64,000 bases of DNA from Bactericera cockerelli (taxonomy: Eukaryota > Arthropoda > Insecta > Hemiptera > Triozidae), in NCBI GenBank assembly GCA_024516035.1, contig CM044956.1, positions 51,988,436 to 52,052,435 on the forward strand, written 5' to 3'. The notes beneath the pieces were generated by a model, which saw only the letters and a program-made list of their open reading frames with translations, ran no database searches and was not told where the DNA came from. Numbering within the stretch: position 1 is the stretch's first letter; each line of letters opens with the position of its first letter. Below are positions 23,290 through 35,554 of the stretch, in pieces. The translations under genes and the position numbers were made by a program.

Positions 23290-23527
23290 ACCCATTAACG
23301 CCTAGCGTTGCCTTATGGCAACGATAGAGGCTGTGCAAGTTTTTGACCTGTTAGTTCAATACGGTACATGCTACCACTTTATAACATTATAGTTCTCATT
23401 GTTGACAATATTATTTTGTTACCTTCTGAATTTTACTAGACAGTTCTATCAGTTGTTCTATCAGAAGTTTTGATATATATTTTTTCAAAATGGATCAACG
23501 TTTTCCAACAGTTCAGGCGTTAATGGA
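23290..23527 (+). mobile_element. Second piggyBac-like MITE family with TTAA duplication
   Basis: Ends ACCCATTAACGCC / GGCGTTAATGGA between TTAA at 23,286-23,289 and 23,528-23,531. 238 bases, non-coding. End sequence differs from the 38,363 element, so it is a different family. Confidence 0.82.
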
Positions 23528-23873
23528 TTAACCGGGTGCTATGAGTGAGAAAAGCGGGGAGGGAGGGGGAGAAGAAAAGGGGAAGCGTCAAGTTTACGTG
23601 GAGAGATAAACTAGAGGAAGATTTGAGAGAGAACTTTTTATCATATAAAATCGCGTTTTGTATAAATGGACACGAAGTCCGTAAACTAAAAAAAAGAAGG
23701 GTTGGAAGAGGGAGGACGCCCGAGACAGGAACAAGGCAGGTTGAGGAACAGGTAGAGTGAAAGAGGAAGATTCATTTTTCACTTATTTTCTATAGGACTC
23801 TTTCCCAAATTACAGCCAAACTACAATAATTTTGAAAAATATACACTATAAATTAATAAAAGTAATTATAACA

Positions 23874-24075
23874 CTCTTTAGTGGAAGCTAACCACCAGGC
23901 AAGGTTCATGCTCAAAGCATTTTCTACCACCTAACCCTCAGAGTTTTATTATCTTGTGGTCACAAACTCAAATTAATGAGGAAAAATTAATGCACTGGGT
24001 GGGATTCGAACCAACGGATTCCTACGCTACTGGATTACCAGTCTAGGGCGTTAACCACTTGAATACCAGTGCAGA
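23874..24075 (-). mobile_element. SINE D, reverse
   Basis: On the minus strand the head reads gcactggtattcaagtggttaacgc with B box ggttcgaatcccacc; the acceptor-like ends GCACTGG/CCCAGTGC pair. Body and (ATT)n-type 3' end follow. Confidence 0.85.
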
Positions 24076-24387
24076 TAAATTATATCTACATAATTTGAAT
24101 GAGAATTGAGGGTAACAACAATAACAAAGTAAATCTAAAGTGTAAAATATCTTATCTTGAAATTTGAATAAAATAAATAACGTCTTACGAAGCATTCACT
24201 CTTTGACTATCTTCGTGGTACTGGAAAATAATTTTCCAGTGAAAGCATCATGGTACTCTAAGAATAATAAGTTAAAGTAATTTTCCAAGAATCTCTTTTC
24301 TGTGAAACCACTCTGAGGTGGGCGGGGAAAGGACACCTTGTTTAATTTTATCTTGAGAAATAAGAAAATGTTTATAAAATTCCTCAC

Positions 24388-25187
24388 ACTGAAAAAAAAA
24401 ACACTGCCAATTATGGACACAATACTTCCTCGTGATTGTTTCACATTGTAAACACGTGCCAATTTTGAGATTTTATACAAAATTACTTGTATCTCCAAAA
24501 CGACTGAACCGATTTTCTTCAAATTTATTTTATATGGTAGAGTATCGTTTTTTCTACATTGTAGATTCCAAAAAATTCTGTATCGGCAAGTCGTGGTCCT
24601 TATTTTTTGACTTTTTGTCCAAAATTTCGGATTTTCTTAACAATAATATGAATATTGCATGTACAGCAAAATTTCATCAAAATCGGATGTACCGTTCATG
24701 AGATATAAGCGTTTAAAGGAAAAGTTAGTGGTCTCTTTCACCCAGAACCGATATGCCGGGGTTAAGTGGCAGAGAATGCCTAAGGCATTAACTTCGCCCC
24801 GGATTACATTTAAATTTAAATATTTTTTTTTCTTCTATATCTTATTTTGTAAATACCTATTGTTAATGTTTTTTTTATCTTTGTTAATAATTTATTGTTG
24901 TATGTATTGTATAAAAAAAAAAGTGTAAATAAATAAATAAATAAGACCATCTACAGAATGTCTCCTATATGTGTGCCAAATTTCATCAAAATCCGTTGAG
25001 TAGTTTCCGAGATTTGCACGTTACAAGGAATACTTTTAACAGACCGACGGACCGACAGACGGATACAAAACCAAATTTGCTCAGGAGGTTATGAAACGAC
25101 CAGAAATATGAAAAAAATATTTTTTTTTTTACAAAAACGAACACAATACTTCCGATTTTTAATATTAGAAATTTCTCGGAAGTAAAA
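24388..25187 (-). mobile_element. Family P repeat, copy interrupted by a LINE/SINE tail
   Basis: Same order as 52,449-53,158, with the palindrome at 25,149-25,187. A retroelement tail (24,757-24,944) is inserted near the middle. Confidence 0.75.
24757..24944 (+). mobile_element. LINE-like 3' tail with aatgcc/ggcatt hairpin and (AAAT)n
   Basis: Starts 'gggttaagtggcagagaatg', has the hairpin aatgcctaaggcatt and 'cttcgcccc', then a T-rich 3' UTR and ends (aaataaat)n. It is inserted in a family P repeat. A related hairpin is at 30,690-30,720. Confidence 0.7.
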
Positions 25188-25199
25188 CTCCAGATTCTA

Positions 25200-25357
25200 A
25201 GGTATACAATTTTTTTAATGAAAAATTGATTGTGCCCCGGAACTTCTCTTGCAATACTTCTGGGCTCTTTACCTTTACACCCATGCCATTCGGGTAATGG
25301 AAAAACTCGGTCAGAATTTTCCACTCTGGACAGGATTCGAAACCATAACATCCGAGC
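25200..25357 (-). mobile_element. SINE C, reverse, damaged head
   Basis: Body and end are clear ('ggtaatggaaaaactcgg', 'tgtgccccggaac'); the tRNA part is degraded after 'ggattcgaaacc'. Confidence 0.75.
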
Positions 25358-25525
25358 TGTTCCACCTCATATAAACCATGACGGGGAATGGCATGAATCA
25401 CGACAAAATATTCAAAGTGCATATTTATATTATTTAAAAAAAAGTATAGGTATGTAAGAACACTTCATTCTTTAGCTAAACAAGCTCTAGGCTCTCCAAA
25501 AAAAAAAAAAAAAAAAAAAAAACCC

Positions 25526-25690
25526 GACCCCAGTAGCTTGATCGATAAGGCGGCAGACTTGTAACCTGGTGGTCGGTGGTTCAAGTCTCGGTTTCAGCGT
25601 GAATTTAGTAAAGTGAGTTTGAGTAGTTGTGATATCACGAAAGTGATTAACACAAATTTAAGAACTTTCAACTTTTTTTATTTATTAAAA
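25526..25690 (+). mobile_element. SINE B
   Basis: Head gaccccagtagcttgatcg, B box ggttcaagtctcg, body and A/T-rich end; an A22 run precedes it. Confidence 0.83.
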
Positions 25691-26137
25691 ATAAAAGTAA
25701 CGGTATGTTTACCGTTGTTTATTTTCCATGTATTTCATGTACTTTCAACCAGAAAAAAGTTTATATTATAACCATGAAAGCTTCACTGTCGCACCCAGCT
25801 ATCTCTATTCAGTGCCAGACATCGCGTAAGTAATTACTCTTTTAGATACAATGGCGAAAGGAGAATTTTCAGCCATTTCATCTTGAAAGAAAATCTCAAA
25901 CCACCATTCAGCTTGTTTACTTTCGCATACAAAGGACTCTAATAGAGCAGTAAGAGGAAAATAATTAACTTGGATATCAGGGAGGACTCCCGGTTGTACA
26001 AGAACAAGGGTTGGGTGGAAGAGATTGCCATAGGCAATAACCCCGCCCTATAGTTAGGATATCTGTATTTATTTTTATCTATGTTGTTTGTCATTTCTTT
26101 TCTTGTTTTTACTGTTCTAAATTTTGTATTTTAATTT

Positions 26138-26531
26138 AACGGCATAACAAACACAGCTTGGGAGCAAGGCCATGCCTTAGTATGGGATGCTACTTGCGCT
26201 GACTCTCTTGCTCCAAGTAATATACGAGTAAACGAGAACGCGGGTCCTGGTTTTGCTTCTGAGAAGGCTGTAAAAAAGAAACATCGAGTATATTCCGAGA
26301 TCAAGAATAATTTCAAGGCTGTCTCTGTAGAAACACTCGGACCTTGGGCCGAAGAAACAATGGGATTCATAAACAAAGTTGGCAACATTTGTAAACAAAA
26401 TACAGGAGAACCAAAGGCACGGGCATACCTATTCCAAAAAATGTCACTTGTAATCCAGAGAGGAAATTGCTCAAGTATTCTGAGTACTTTGCCCTCTGGA
26501 TTGCAAGTGGCAGAAATATATTACCTGTAAT
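26138..26531 (+). pseudogene. Repeat-encoded C-terminal domain (IQRGN motif), longest fragment
   Basis: A + strand frame of about 130 codons without a Met start: ...HALVWDATCADSLAPS (first motif), a K-rich stretch, VETLGPWAEETMGFINK, then FQKMSLVIQRGNCSSIL and stop TAA at 26,529-26,531. Fragments with the same ending lie at 21,340-21,542, 55,048-55,251 (minus) and 57,080-57,180. Repetition and 5' truncation mark it as mobile-element derived. I recognise the pattern from repeat-encoded invertebrate proteins but cannot name the element class. Confidence 0.6.
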
Positions 26532-27445
26532 AAAAAAAAAAATATAGGTACTATTCCAGTTTTGAAAAAGTGTTAAAATAAATAATCTAACAATGTATAT
26601 TATTTATGTAATAATTCAATAGATTTTTAGTATTGAAATACTTATTATAAATAATGGGTACAAAAATAATATATACAAAAATAAATTAGAAAATAATACT
26701 AATATAGTTAAGAAAAAAGTATTGGATAGAAATACATACACATTACACATACAGTGAATTTTTTTCTTTCTTTTTTTCTTGATTCACTTATTTTATTTTT
26801 TTTTCTTTTTCTTTAGGCGCTTGAACTCCGTCATTACACAGGTCGTTCGCGCCGTCACCTTCTTTTTAAAAGTTCTTTGACGCAAACAAAACATTTAGCT
26901 TTTTACTGAAAGAAAAAAAAAAAAAAAAAAATGGCGGCCTGCAAAGCTGGAAGTGTCAGGTCGATTTTCTCCGAAACGGTAGGTGATAAAGTTATTTTGT
27001 ATTGACTTTTTATCTTCTCTAGTGGTGTATCACAAGATTTCATCACCATTGAATAATAATATTAGGTCCGTTGAGGTAGATAGAAAACGACCGCCCTTAG
27101 CCATGATCAGAGGTAAAGTTCTATCTTGTGGAATCTCTTTATTTTTATTTACTGGTGATGATATCATGTAATGCAGCATTAGAGAAGATGAAAAGTCAAA
27201 ACAGATCTATGTACTTTATCACTTACAGTTTCTGAGGAAATCAAGCCAACACTTACAGCTTACATTTTCAAGTTTACTTTGATATTTATTTGAGGAAATT
27301 CTTAGAATATACCGTACCTGTACATACATAATATGTAGATATTTGTTACTCTGAACAAAACATCTGTCGGGTAAAAAATCATAAGGTCAGGAGTTTTAGC
27401 AAGTCCTAAATGACATAAGCTTTTGAAATTTACTTTAAAAATTAA

Positions 27446-27694
27446 ATCAACAAAAAGAAATGTTGTAGTGTAGAAGAAGTCTTCCACAGAGAATACGAGA
27501 CGTATTTAAGAAGGATTTCAAATGTTTTGAGTGTCAAGTGGAATAAGGCGTTTTCATCAGTGTTAGGATGGGTGAAGACTCAGGAGCAATATTCGATCAT
27601 TAGACCAACATCGCTTAGTCTCAGAGGATCAAGAAGGAGAGTGATGGCCCTTACTTATGAAGATGGTGCGGGAATACCCGTATTTTATTGTTAA
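27446..27694 (+). CDS. Unrecognised open segment of 82 codons ending in a stop
   Basis: No ATG at its start; open from a stop at 27,443 to TAA at 27,692-27,694. It encodes VFHREYETYLRRIS, WNKAFSSVLGWVK, SIIRPTSLSLRGSRRR and EDGAGIPVFYC. Composition looks coding (balanced, few low-complexity residues) in an AT-rich setting. It is probably the 3' end of a mobile-element ORF rather than a host exon, but I do not recognise it. Confidence 0.4.
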   Translation: MNKKKCCSVEEVFHREYETYLRRISNVLSVKWNKAFSSVLGWVKTQEQYSIIRPTSLSLRGSRRRVMALTYEDGAGIPVFYC

Positions 27695-28479
27695 ATTTTT
27701 AATTTTTTATATGTATTTTTTATAAATAATTATACTTTATACACTGAGAAAAAAAATTATCCTGGACATTTATCCTTGAAAAAATGTTAAAATATAAGAA
27801 TGATAGATACTTAAATTAGTATATTACTCACTTCATTATTACAATGTAACTTGTATCGTTGTCTTAGTGTGCAAGGACAAATAATCTTTTCTTAAAGTAA
27901 TCCCGATTCCATCCTCGTTTAAGGATAACTTACTAGCTAACAAGGATGTCCTTTTCTCAGTGTATGTTTTCTCGTGGCTCGTTTTTTGAGCGAGGCCTTC
28001 TATAGTGTTCACATAATTTCTGATGACACACACAATGAGCAAGACGTAAGTTCCAAAAAATCTAGGAGTAAAAAAAAAAATGTCTCACAATCGAAAATGA
28101 AACTAAAACAAGCGAAATTAATTTCACCCCCCCCTCTGAATTTTTCAGAACGTCTTCATAGTCTACTTGCTCCGAACAATCTTGCCAGTAATGAGACCAG
28201 AACTCCTTTTTCCATCGTATTGAGCACAGATATTTCCAATCAGAGCATAACAATGGTGGGTACCCAATTTCATTTTCTTTAATTTCGTTTCCCCATTACA
28301 TTGTGAGCAGATTTTCTTTGTCACAGTTATTCTTCCTCGTGCTATGGTTTACAATATTATAACCTTCCTTCATTCTCGACCTTCACTGTATTGAAAATCC
28401 CGCAAGAACAGAAATGCTGGAAAAAAGGCCTTTTCTGCTCTGATTTCCATTTTTTTCATGTTTCTGGACTTTTTTTATT

Positions 28480-29095
28480 TATTTATTAAAGCCACTTGTA
28501 GAATGCTACAGAAATAATGGTTGAAAAAGTTCCCTTCGCGTCTTTATTTTCCAATGGACTGCACTGTTCCCGAGGGTACGTTAAACAGGGAGAAGACCAC
28601 ATTTTTTTCATATTTCTGTACGTTTCATAATCTCCTGAGCAACTTTGGTTTCAGTGTCTGTTTAAAACTATTCCTTGTAACGCGCAAATCTTGGAAACTA
28701 CTGAACGGAGTTCGACGAAATTTTGAAACATATAGGAAACATTCTTTAGATGGTTCTACGAGTATTTCGAATTCATCAATTTTTTTTTTTTTACTTAAAC
28801 GCTTATATCTCGTGAACGGTACACTCGATTTTGATGTAATTCTGTATGTATAATTGTATATGCGTATTAGCGTTTCACAGAGGCCATTTATAATTTTAAA
28901 TAAGTATTTGATTTAGCTCTGATATTTAAGAAAATCTAAAACTTTGGACAAAAAAGTCAGAAAATAAGGTTCACGTCTTGCCCATGCAGATTTTTTTTGT
29001 AGAATCTAGAATGTAAGAAAATAGTATCCTACTATTTAAAACAAATTCGAAGAAAATCGGTTTGGCGATTTTGAAAATTGTACTTATGGTAAATC
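28480..29095 (+). mobile_element. Family P-related repeat, degenerate copy without terminal palindrome
   Basis: Contains 'tttctgtacgtttcataatctcctgagc' style phrases and the 'cttatatctcgtgaacgg' block of family P in the same order as the full copy, but with a different left part (acttgtagaatgctacagaaataatg) that also occurs at 40,620-40,760. Confidence 0.65.
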
Positions 29096-29130
29096 CCAAT
29101 TATTTCCTCAGAAAATATGCTCACATGATA

Positions 29131-29257
29131 TACAGTCGAACCTGGACAAACCTCTCTATAAGAGAAAATAAATATCGTGTTAAGAGAAACGTGGATATAA
29201 GGGAAAAGACTTCCAGTGTCTAGAGTTCTCTTATATCTAGGTTCGACTTTATGTGTA
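29131..29257 (+). mobile_element. Short MITE of the same TACAGTC family
   Basis: Begins tacagtcgaacctggac and ends ctaggttcgacttta; internally 'ctctataagag' and 'gttctcttatatc'. Related fragments at 45,110-45,260 and 59,010-59,100. Confidence 0.6.
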
Positions 29258-30044
29258 GGAATGTACGAGTGTAAGATCAATTGATACTGAAATTTACATC
29301 CCTGTGGGTGTAACAGCTTCAACGATGTAATTCCTTGAAAAAAGTTTCTTTGAGTCTCATACTTGAAAGATAAACAGAGCATTTTGTATTGTATCTCTGT
29401 ATATTCAAACAAGACTAAACATAATATTTTTTTAATTTTTTTTTTACTTCCGTAAAATTTCTAATATTAGAAATCGAAAGTATAGCAGTTCGTTTTTTTA
29501 TTCAGACCAAAAAGTTTTTGTAAAAAATATAATTTTTATTTGAACAGGGTTTTGAAAGAATCTTGTTCAGACAGCTTTAATAAAGGGTGCTCTGAGTCTT
29601 ATATTGTCAAACAAGGCATAGATATTCATTATATAGGTTTTTGAGCATAATGGGGGCTGCAAGAAGAGAGCAAAATACAGAAATGTGACAGCAAACACCT
29701 GTCCCATTTTTTTTACGTCACTTTCAAACTGCATGGTCATCGGGGTGTTTTACCCTCCATTTAACCTCACCCAGCCTGAGTGTTAGTTTCCAAGAAACCA
29801 AGGCCTGTGTAAGACTATACAGAAGCCCTGTATACATAATTATATTATTAGGTACTTACTACAAAAATTCATAGACATCTTAGTGGTATTAATAATTAAA
29901 TCAAACTAAATGAATTATAAAGAATGTTCCGAAGCTTTGAATACTTAATTTTATCTCCTCTTTATTTAAAAGAAATCTTCTTTTCTTCACCTATTCTTTT
30001 TATTCTTCATGGAACATTTTTTCTCCGATTGAATGAGCGTTCAT

Positions 30045-30275
30045 CATACTTTGAGCTCTCAATAAATTCAATAATATTAACTGTTACCGGTAAAAAAAAT
30101 TAAAAAAAAAAACAAAATATACGAAAAAGTAACTCTTACGATATTTGAACGTATTTCATACTTTGAGGTCTCAATAAATTCAATAATATTAACTGTTACC
30201 GGTTAAAAATTAAAAAAATATTTACGATAAGTAACTCTTACGATATTGAACGTATTTCATACTTTGAGCTCTCGA
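30045..30275 (+). repeat. ~110-bp tandem repeat, two units plus
   Basis: 'catactttgag' starts at 30,045, 30,157 and 30,258; each unit has 'caataaattcaataatattaac' and 'ctgttaccggt'. Confidence 0.85.
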
Positions 30276-31237
30276 TATTTTCAGGAAAGTTATCAAACAC
30301 CTAACTAGAAAACCTAAGATATGATGTACTGTTGGCATAATGGACTACCTGTCTTGCGCTGACAGTCTAAATAAAGCACTACTTATACTTATACTTATAC
30401 TTATACTTAACCAGAACATGAATATCACTAGAAATCTTGCCACGACGTATTTATGCAAACCCCACAGCATGTATAATTTCACATCTACCTATACCTGAAA
30501 ATTCGACGAAGTTAAACAAAGTTGGAAACTTTAAGTCACTTTTTCTCAAACCTGTTTTTTTTTTTCTTAAAAAAAACAGCTCATTTTATGTATTATTTAT
30601 AAACTTATTGGATCAAGCTTTATTTACGATTTCTTATGTACAATGAAAATTATAATAAAATAAAATATTATAAACGAAGCCTGATCAAGGGTGGTGATAA
30701 TGCCTTCGGCATTCTCTTCCGAAGCATTATTATGTATGAAATCAATGTATATGAATTAAATCAATTTATTCTTTTTTTTTTGTATAATTATTTACTTTAC
30801 AGAGTTTTTTTTTTCATTCCTTTTGTAAATGAGACATTGTATTTTTTAAACAATGATATTTCGCACATCAATTACACAGGAGCAAATATCTGGCACACAT
30901 TTCAATTCGTGGAATATTTTATTTCTTTAGATTAATGGTACAGACTTAACAATATCATATTCACTCTCTGTGAGATACATAATATGTAAGTATGATTCAG
31001 TTTGACGAGGTAGAAAATGTTATGAATGATGTTCTCTGATTTTTCAACATCTGAGAAGATATCGGTATACATAAAACCTATGTAAAGAGAGAAATGAGAT
31101 TTATATTTACCAGTAGGTATGTCATAAATTGATTTTGTATAAAATAATAATGTAAAACGAATAGTATGAGAAAAATAATATCTTTTGAATAAAACAAATT
31201 GTTGAATTTATTTGATAGTGTGATATACTCAAATCGT

Positions 31238-31400
31238 ATACCGACTCCAGTGCTCCCAGTAGCTTTATCGATAAGGCGGCGGACTTGTAAGCTGGAGGTC
31301 GGTGACTCAAGTCCCTGGGTTCAGCGTGGATTTAGTAAAGCGAATTTGAGCAACTGTGATATCACGAAAGAGATTAACACAAATATGATAACTTTAACTT
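31238..31400 (+). mobile_element. SINE B
   Basis: Head ccagtagctttatcgataagg with 'gactcaagtccctggg' as B-box region; body with 'gatatcacgaaagagattaac'. Confidence 0.8.
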
Positions 31401-31607
31401 GCTCAAATCGCATTACCAAAATCTCGAATACTTAATGCCAAAGCCCGATTTTGCTAAAGGCAGCATGCACATGAACATACTCTTCCCTTTTCCTCCGAAA
31501 GAACAAAATGCTCTATGTAAGCAAAGAGGAATTACAAATCCTTACTGGATTCTGCACTGTCGCCTCGACTACCATCTAGAAAAGATACCATTAAATTATA
31601 AATAAAA

Positions 31608-31722
31608 TACACTGCCAATTATGGACACAATACCTAATCATAAAATTGGAGATTTTTATTATTACTAAAACAATCACAATAATTCCGATTTCTAACATTA
31701 GAAATTTATCGGTTGTAAAAAG
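31608..31722 (-). mobile_element. Family P repeat, short deletion derivative
   Basis: Only the two ends remain: 'cactgccaattatggacac' and the terminal palindrome (ttccgatttctaac / attagaaatttatcgg), about 115 bases in all. Confidence 0.7.
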
Positions 31723-31979
31723 ATTACAGTAAAATTAAGGGATATTCTCCGAAGTCGAGGTATCGTGTATTGTGATGAGTGAAAAGAGAGATTAGTCGAC
31801 TTGAGGGACAGTCTTCCCATCATTGTTGTTATCATTGTTGTTATCCTATTCTATATTTTGTTCTTAAGCAGTCTGTTGTGAAACTTATTTCTTAAAATTG
31901 ACTCGAATTCCATGGTGAACTAAATGTCTGCAGTTTAGCTAATTTTGGATGGCGACTACTTCAACAGCTCTCTTGTGAC

Positions 31980-32156
31980 TTAAAAAAGGTAAGTGTGCCC
32001 CGGAACCGCTTTCGCATTATTTCAGGCCACTTTACATCCATGCCATTCCGTAAACGGAAAATTTCGGTCAGAAATTTCCGCTCCGGCCGGGATTCGAACC
32101 CGCATCCTCCGGGCCAATAACCAATGCTCTTAGCCATTGAGCCACGGAGGTCGGCT
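31980..32156 (-). mobile_element. SINE C, reverse, good copy
   Basis: Head agccattgagccacggaggtc, B box gggattcgaacccgc, full body ending 'gtgccccggaaccgctttcg'. Confidence 0.84.
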
Positions 32157-32649
32157 AGATATCTTGTGATTAAATCCATTAGTTGGAAACCTACAGTATG
32201 AATTCCCGAAGAATTACAGTGGATGAATTGAAACGCTTCTAAAAATTATCCGTTCGTCGTACCGTTGACGAAACATAAAATTAAAAATAGAAAAAAATAA
32301 TACATAATAACTACAGACAAATAAAAATAAACACGAAAGAAATTCCTGTGGAGCGAGACATGATCAAAGTTTGAAACTCCCAGCCCCAGATGTTCGGAAG
32401 CGAAGAGAGATGGATTAAAGTCAAAGGAAACGCTGGATAAAGATCTTTCTGTCACCATAGAAAGAATGGATATAGGGTAACAAGCAATTACAAACTGACA
32501 ATCCACAAGACAAAAGATTACTTAGGTTTTTTTATTTTCCTTCTGTAAGTCGTTTTTTGTTCTTTCAAATTCTCTTTTCTCATGTACATTGTTCAATTTG
32601 TGTTTTAAACTCGAAGTTTTTCGCACAAAAGATGACTAAAAAATTTACT

Positions 32650-33114
32650 GTCATAATAATTTTGAAAGGGAACTAGAATTTTAAACGGAATTAGAATTTT
32701 GAAAGAGAAATAGAATTTTGAAAGGGAACTAGAATTTTGAAAGTGAAGTAGAATTTTGATAAAATTTTGAAAGGTAACAAAAATATTAAAACTGAACTAG
32801 AATTTTGAAAGGGAACTAGAATTTTGAAAGGGAACTAGAATTTTGAAAGTGAAGTAGAATTTTGATAGAATTTTGAAAGGGAACAAAAATATTAAAACTG
32901 AACAAGAATTTTGAAAGTGAACTAGAATTTTGAAAGGGAACTAGAATTTTGAAAGGGAACTAGAATTTTGAAAGGGAACTAGAATTTTGAAAGGGAAATA
33001 GAATTTTGAAAGTCAACTAGAATTTTGAAAGGGAACTAGAATTTTGAAAGGGAACTAGAATTTTGAAAGTGAACTAAAATTTTGAAAGGGAACTAGAGTT
33101 TTGAAAGTGAACTT
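32650..33114 (+). repeat. ~19-bp minisatellite (gaattttgaaagggaacta)
   Basis: About 24 units with variants (aaagggaac, aaagtgaac, and longer units containing aaaatattaaaactg). The array resumes at 33,509-33,530 beyond the LINE fragment. Confidence 0.9.
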
Positions 33115-33508
33115 TTTTTTTGACACAGAATGGGCTTCAGGCCTGTGGACAGGAAGGAGGAAAATCTCTTTAATAGAGATGCCAGGCCCAAGACGGCAGC
33201 ACGCCCAAGACGGTAACCTGAGGACCTCATCATAGAGGCAGTTCCAGAGAGTTGCTCCGGCTCTGGATCCTTGTGGAACTCCCGCCGTCATGGTGAGTTC
33301 CTTTCCTCCATCGAGAACAAATTTTCTGCGTGAGAGGTAGCTTTGGAACATTTCTACAAGGTACTTGGGTGTTTGTTTGGCCTTCAGGGCTGCTATAATC
33401 TTGTCCCAGGGCGCGCTATCAAATGCATTTGCAATATCCAGTGCAATCATAATAGTATATTTTCTTCTTTTTTTTTTGTTTTGTTTTGTTTTGTTTTTTT
33501 TTTTTTTT
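33115..33508 (-). mobile_element. LINE reverse-transcriptase fragment inserted in a minisatellite
   Basis: The minus strand encodes MIALDIANAFDSAPW and GVPQGSRAGA, the A and B blocks of non-LTR reverse transcriptase; the YxDD block is missing. The fragment splits a 19-bp minisatellite: 'gaaagtgaact' occurs on both sides. Both + strand borders are T-rich, with (TTTTG)n at the right. The frame loses similarity towards its C-terminus. Not functional. Confidence 0.82.
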
Positions 33509-34235
33509 GAAAGTGAACTAGAATTTTGATGGTGAATTTATAAACAAAGAGTTTTGTGTGAGCAATGTCTCAAGCAAGATATTGGCTAATAATATTAAAA
33601 GAATTCCTGCTTGAGACTTGACTCAAATGGCGTTTTCTGTTCATAAATACAGCTGTTAGTCATGGGGTCTTTGCCTTTTATTGGCCTTTGTGCAGGACAT
33701 CTGCTAAAAATAAGATTAGAAGAAGAAGAAGAAAAAAAAAAAAAAAAAATCGGAGCAAAAAAATATCTTTTTTACAAAAACGAACATAAAATAATAAATA
33801 AGTGTACTATAAATATAAATACTTCATACTGTGTATAAGAAATCTATTCTGATGAGATTAACTAGATGGAGGATTCTATTTCCCCAAGGATAGAGTCTCT
33901 GGTAATCCATTGTCTCGAAAGTCTTTGTATATGGACAGAGCCACGGATAAAAAAAAAAACAATACTTCCTATACCTCTCAGGTAATAGAAAGTTAAAATA
34001 TGTCCAAAGACAAACTACTTTTGTCAGAGAGATAGAAAGAATAATGTAAAAAAAGTTAAGAGACGGTTAAAATATCTGATTACTTAAATGAAATATATTT
34101 ATTCCGTCTTTTTTTAATTATGTTCAAACGCAACTTGGTATTGTTGCAATTACATAAACTTAGATTTTGAGGGTTAAAGATAATTACATAACTATGAAGA
34201 TTTAATATATCTTTACAAATATTTTTTTTTTTTTC

Positions 34236-34333
34236 ATGGAAAAATTTATGCACTGGGTGGGATTGGAACCAACAGATCCCTACGCTACATGGATTACCAG
34301 ACTAGCGCGTTAACCACTTGACTACCAGTGCAC
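34236..34333 (-). mobile_element. SINE D, reverse, head only
   Basis: tRNA-like part only (tgcactgggtgggattggaac ... gactaccagtgca). Confidence 0.8.
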
Positions 34334-34990
34334 TTAATTTTTTCTCCTAATATAAACAAGGTATATTCTATTCTATTGAATGTATATACCTAAGTACAAG
34401 TAATTATGTATGTAGGTATCTATAAGTAAGAACTTAGAACTGCAACAATAATAGAATTTAAAAGTAGGTACCTTGATAAATTCAATTATATTGAGAAATA
34501 TACAGGACAAATTTCGAGGAAGAGAGAAAAGTTGATTGATTTTAATGACGGTACGAAGAAAGACAAATGGAAAGATATAAAAAAATGTAGAATGAATTTC
34601 CTGAATTCTTCAATATTCTATTTTCTTGGGTTCTTTTTTATGTCAATAATATTCAACAGAAGAGTAAAGTTGAAATGAAGAATCGCCAAGATTTTTCACA
34701 AACTGCAGGAATACTACTTATGCAGTTATCTAAAGTATCACTGAGTTTAAATGCCGAATTCTGAAATAAACAAAGGAAATCTAACAAAGTGATCTTATCA
34801 CTGTCCCTCAAGTCTGAGTTTCAACCAATCACAGCGCACTGTAGTTCAACTTGAGGGACGTTACGACTTATCTTAGTTGTAATCATAATTTATAATTCGC
34901 CCCTAAAACAAAGCCTGGGTCACTTTCGCTCATCATCATTATCATAGGGTGGAGTCATCGTGAACGATGGTAGTCAGACAGTGGAGGAAT

Positions 34991-35230
34991 GATAATAATA
35001 ATAATAATAATAATAATACTCTTTAGTGGAAGGCATCCACCAGGCGAGGTTAATGCTCAAAGCATTTTCTACCACCTAACCCTCAGAGTCTTATTATTTA
35101 TTATTATGTGGTCACAAACTCATATTAATGAGGAAAAATTCATGCACCGGGTGGGGTTCAAACCAACGCAACGGAACCCTACGCTACCTGGATTACCGCG
35201 TTAACCGCGTTAACCACTTGACTACCAATG
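34991..35230 (-). mobile_element. SINE D nested in repeat H with AATGA target duplication
   Basis: A complete SINE with (AAT)n tail on the + left side; AATGA stands at 34,986-34,990 and again at 35,226-35,230. It splits a copy of repeat H (34,925-34,990 and 35,231-35,350). Confidence 0.85.
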
Positions 35231-35554
35231 AGTCAGCAGTTCTACTACTGTCTTTGGAAGGAGGCTAAAAATTTACAAGGGCCCCCAGAAGCCAGAAGCA
35301 AGTCAATGCTGGTCTACTCCCTGTTTATAGTCCCACAGCCAGACTATTACTCACTCACTGATATTAAATAAATAAAGCTTTATTCGGAATAAATTAGGTA
35401 CAAAAATACATACAATTTAAAAATAAATTAACAGTAACTTATTAGATGCTAATATTATTCACTGATATTAGGTTGGTACAATAATACATAATCCACGTTG
35501 CTCAATGCTCACAATAAAACCTCTTCTTGGAATTTGGAAACAAGCTTTTCTCCC

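Noticed and set aside
26933..26980. ATGGCGGCC start followed by a gtaggt donor-like site
   Set aside because: Only 16 codons, placed right after an A20 run, with no second exon found.
27974..28282. 102-codon frame with a Lys-rich stretch
   Set aside because: No ATG, no clear splice pair, no recognised motif; kept out of the gene list.
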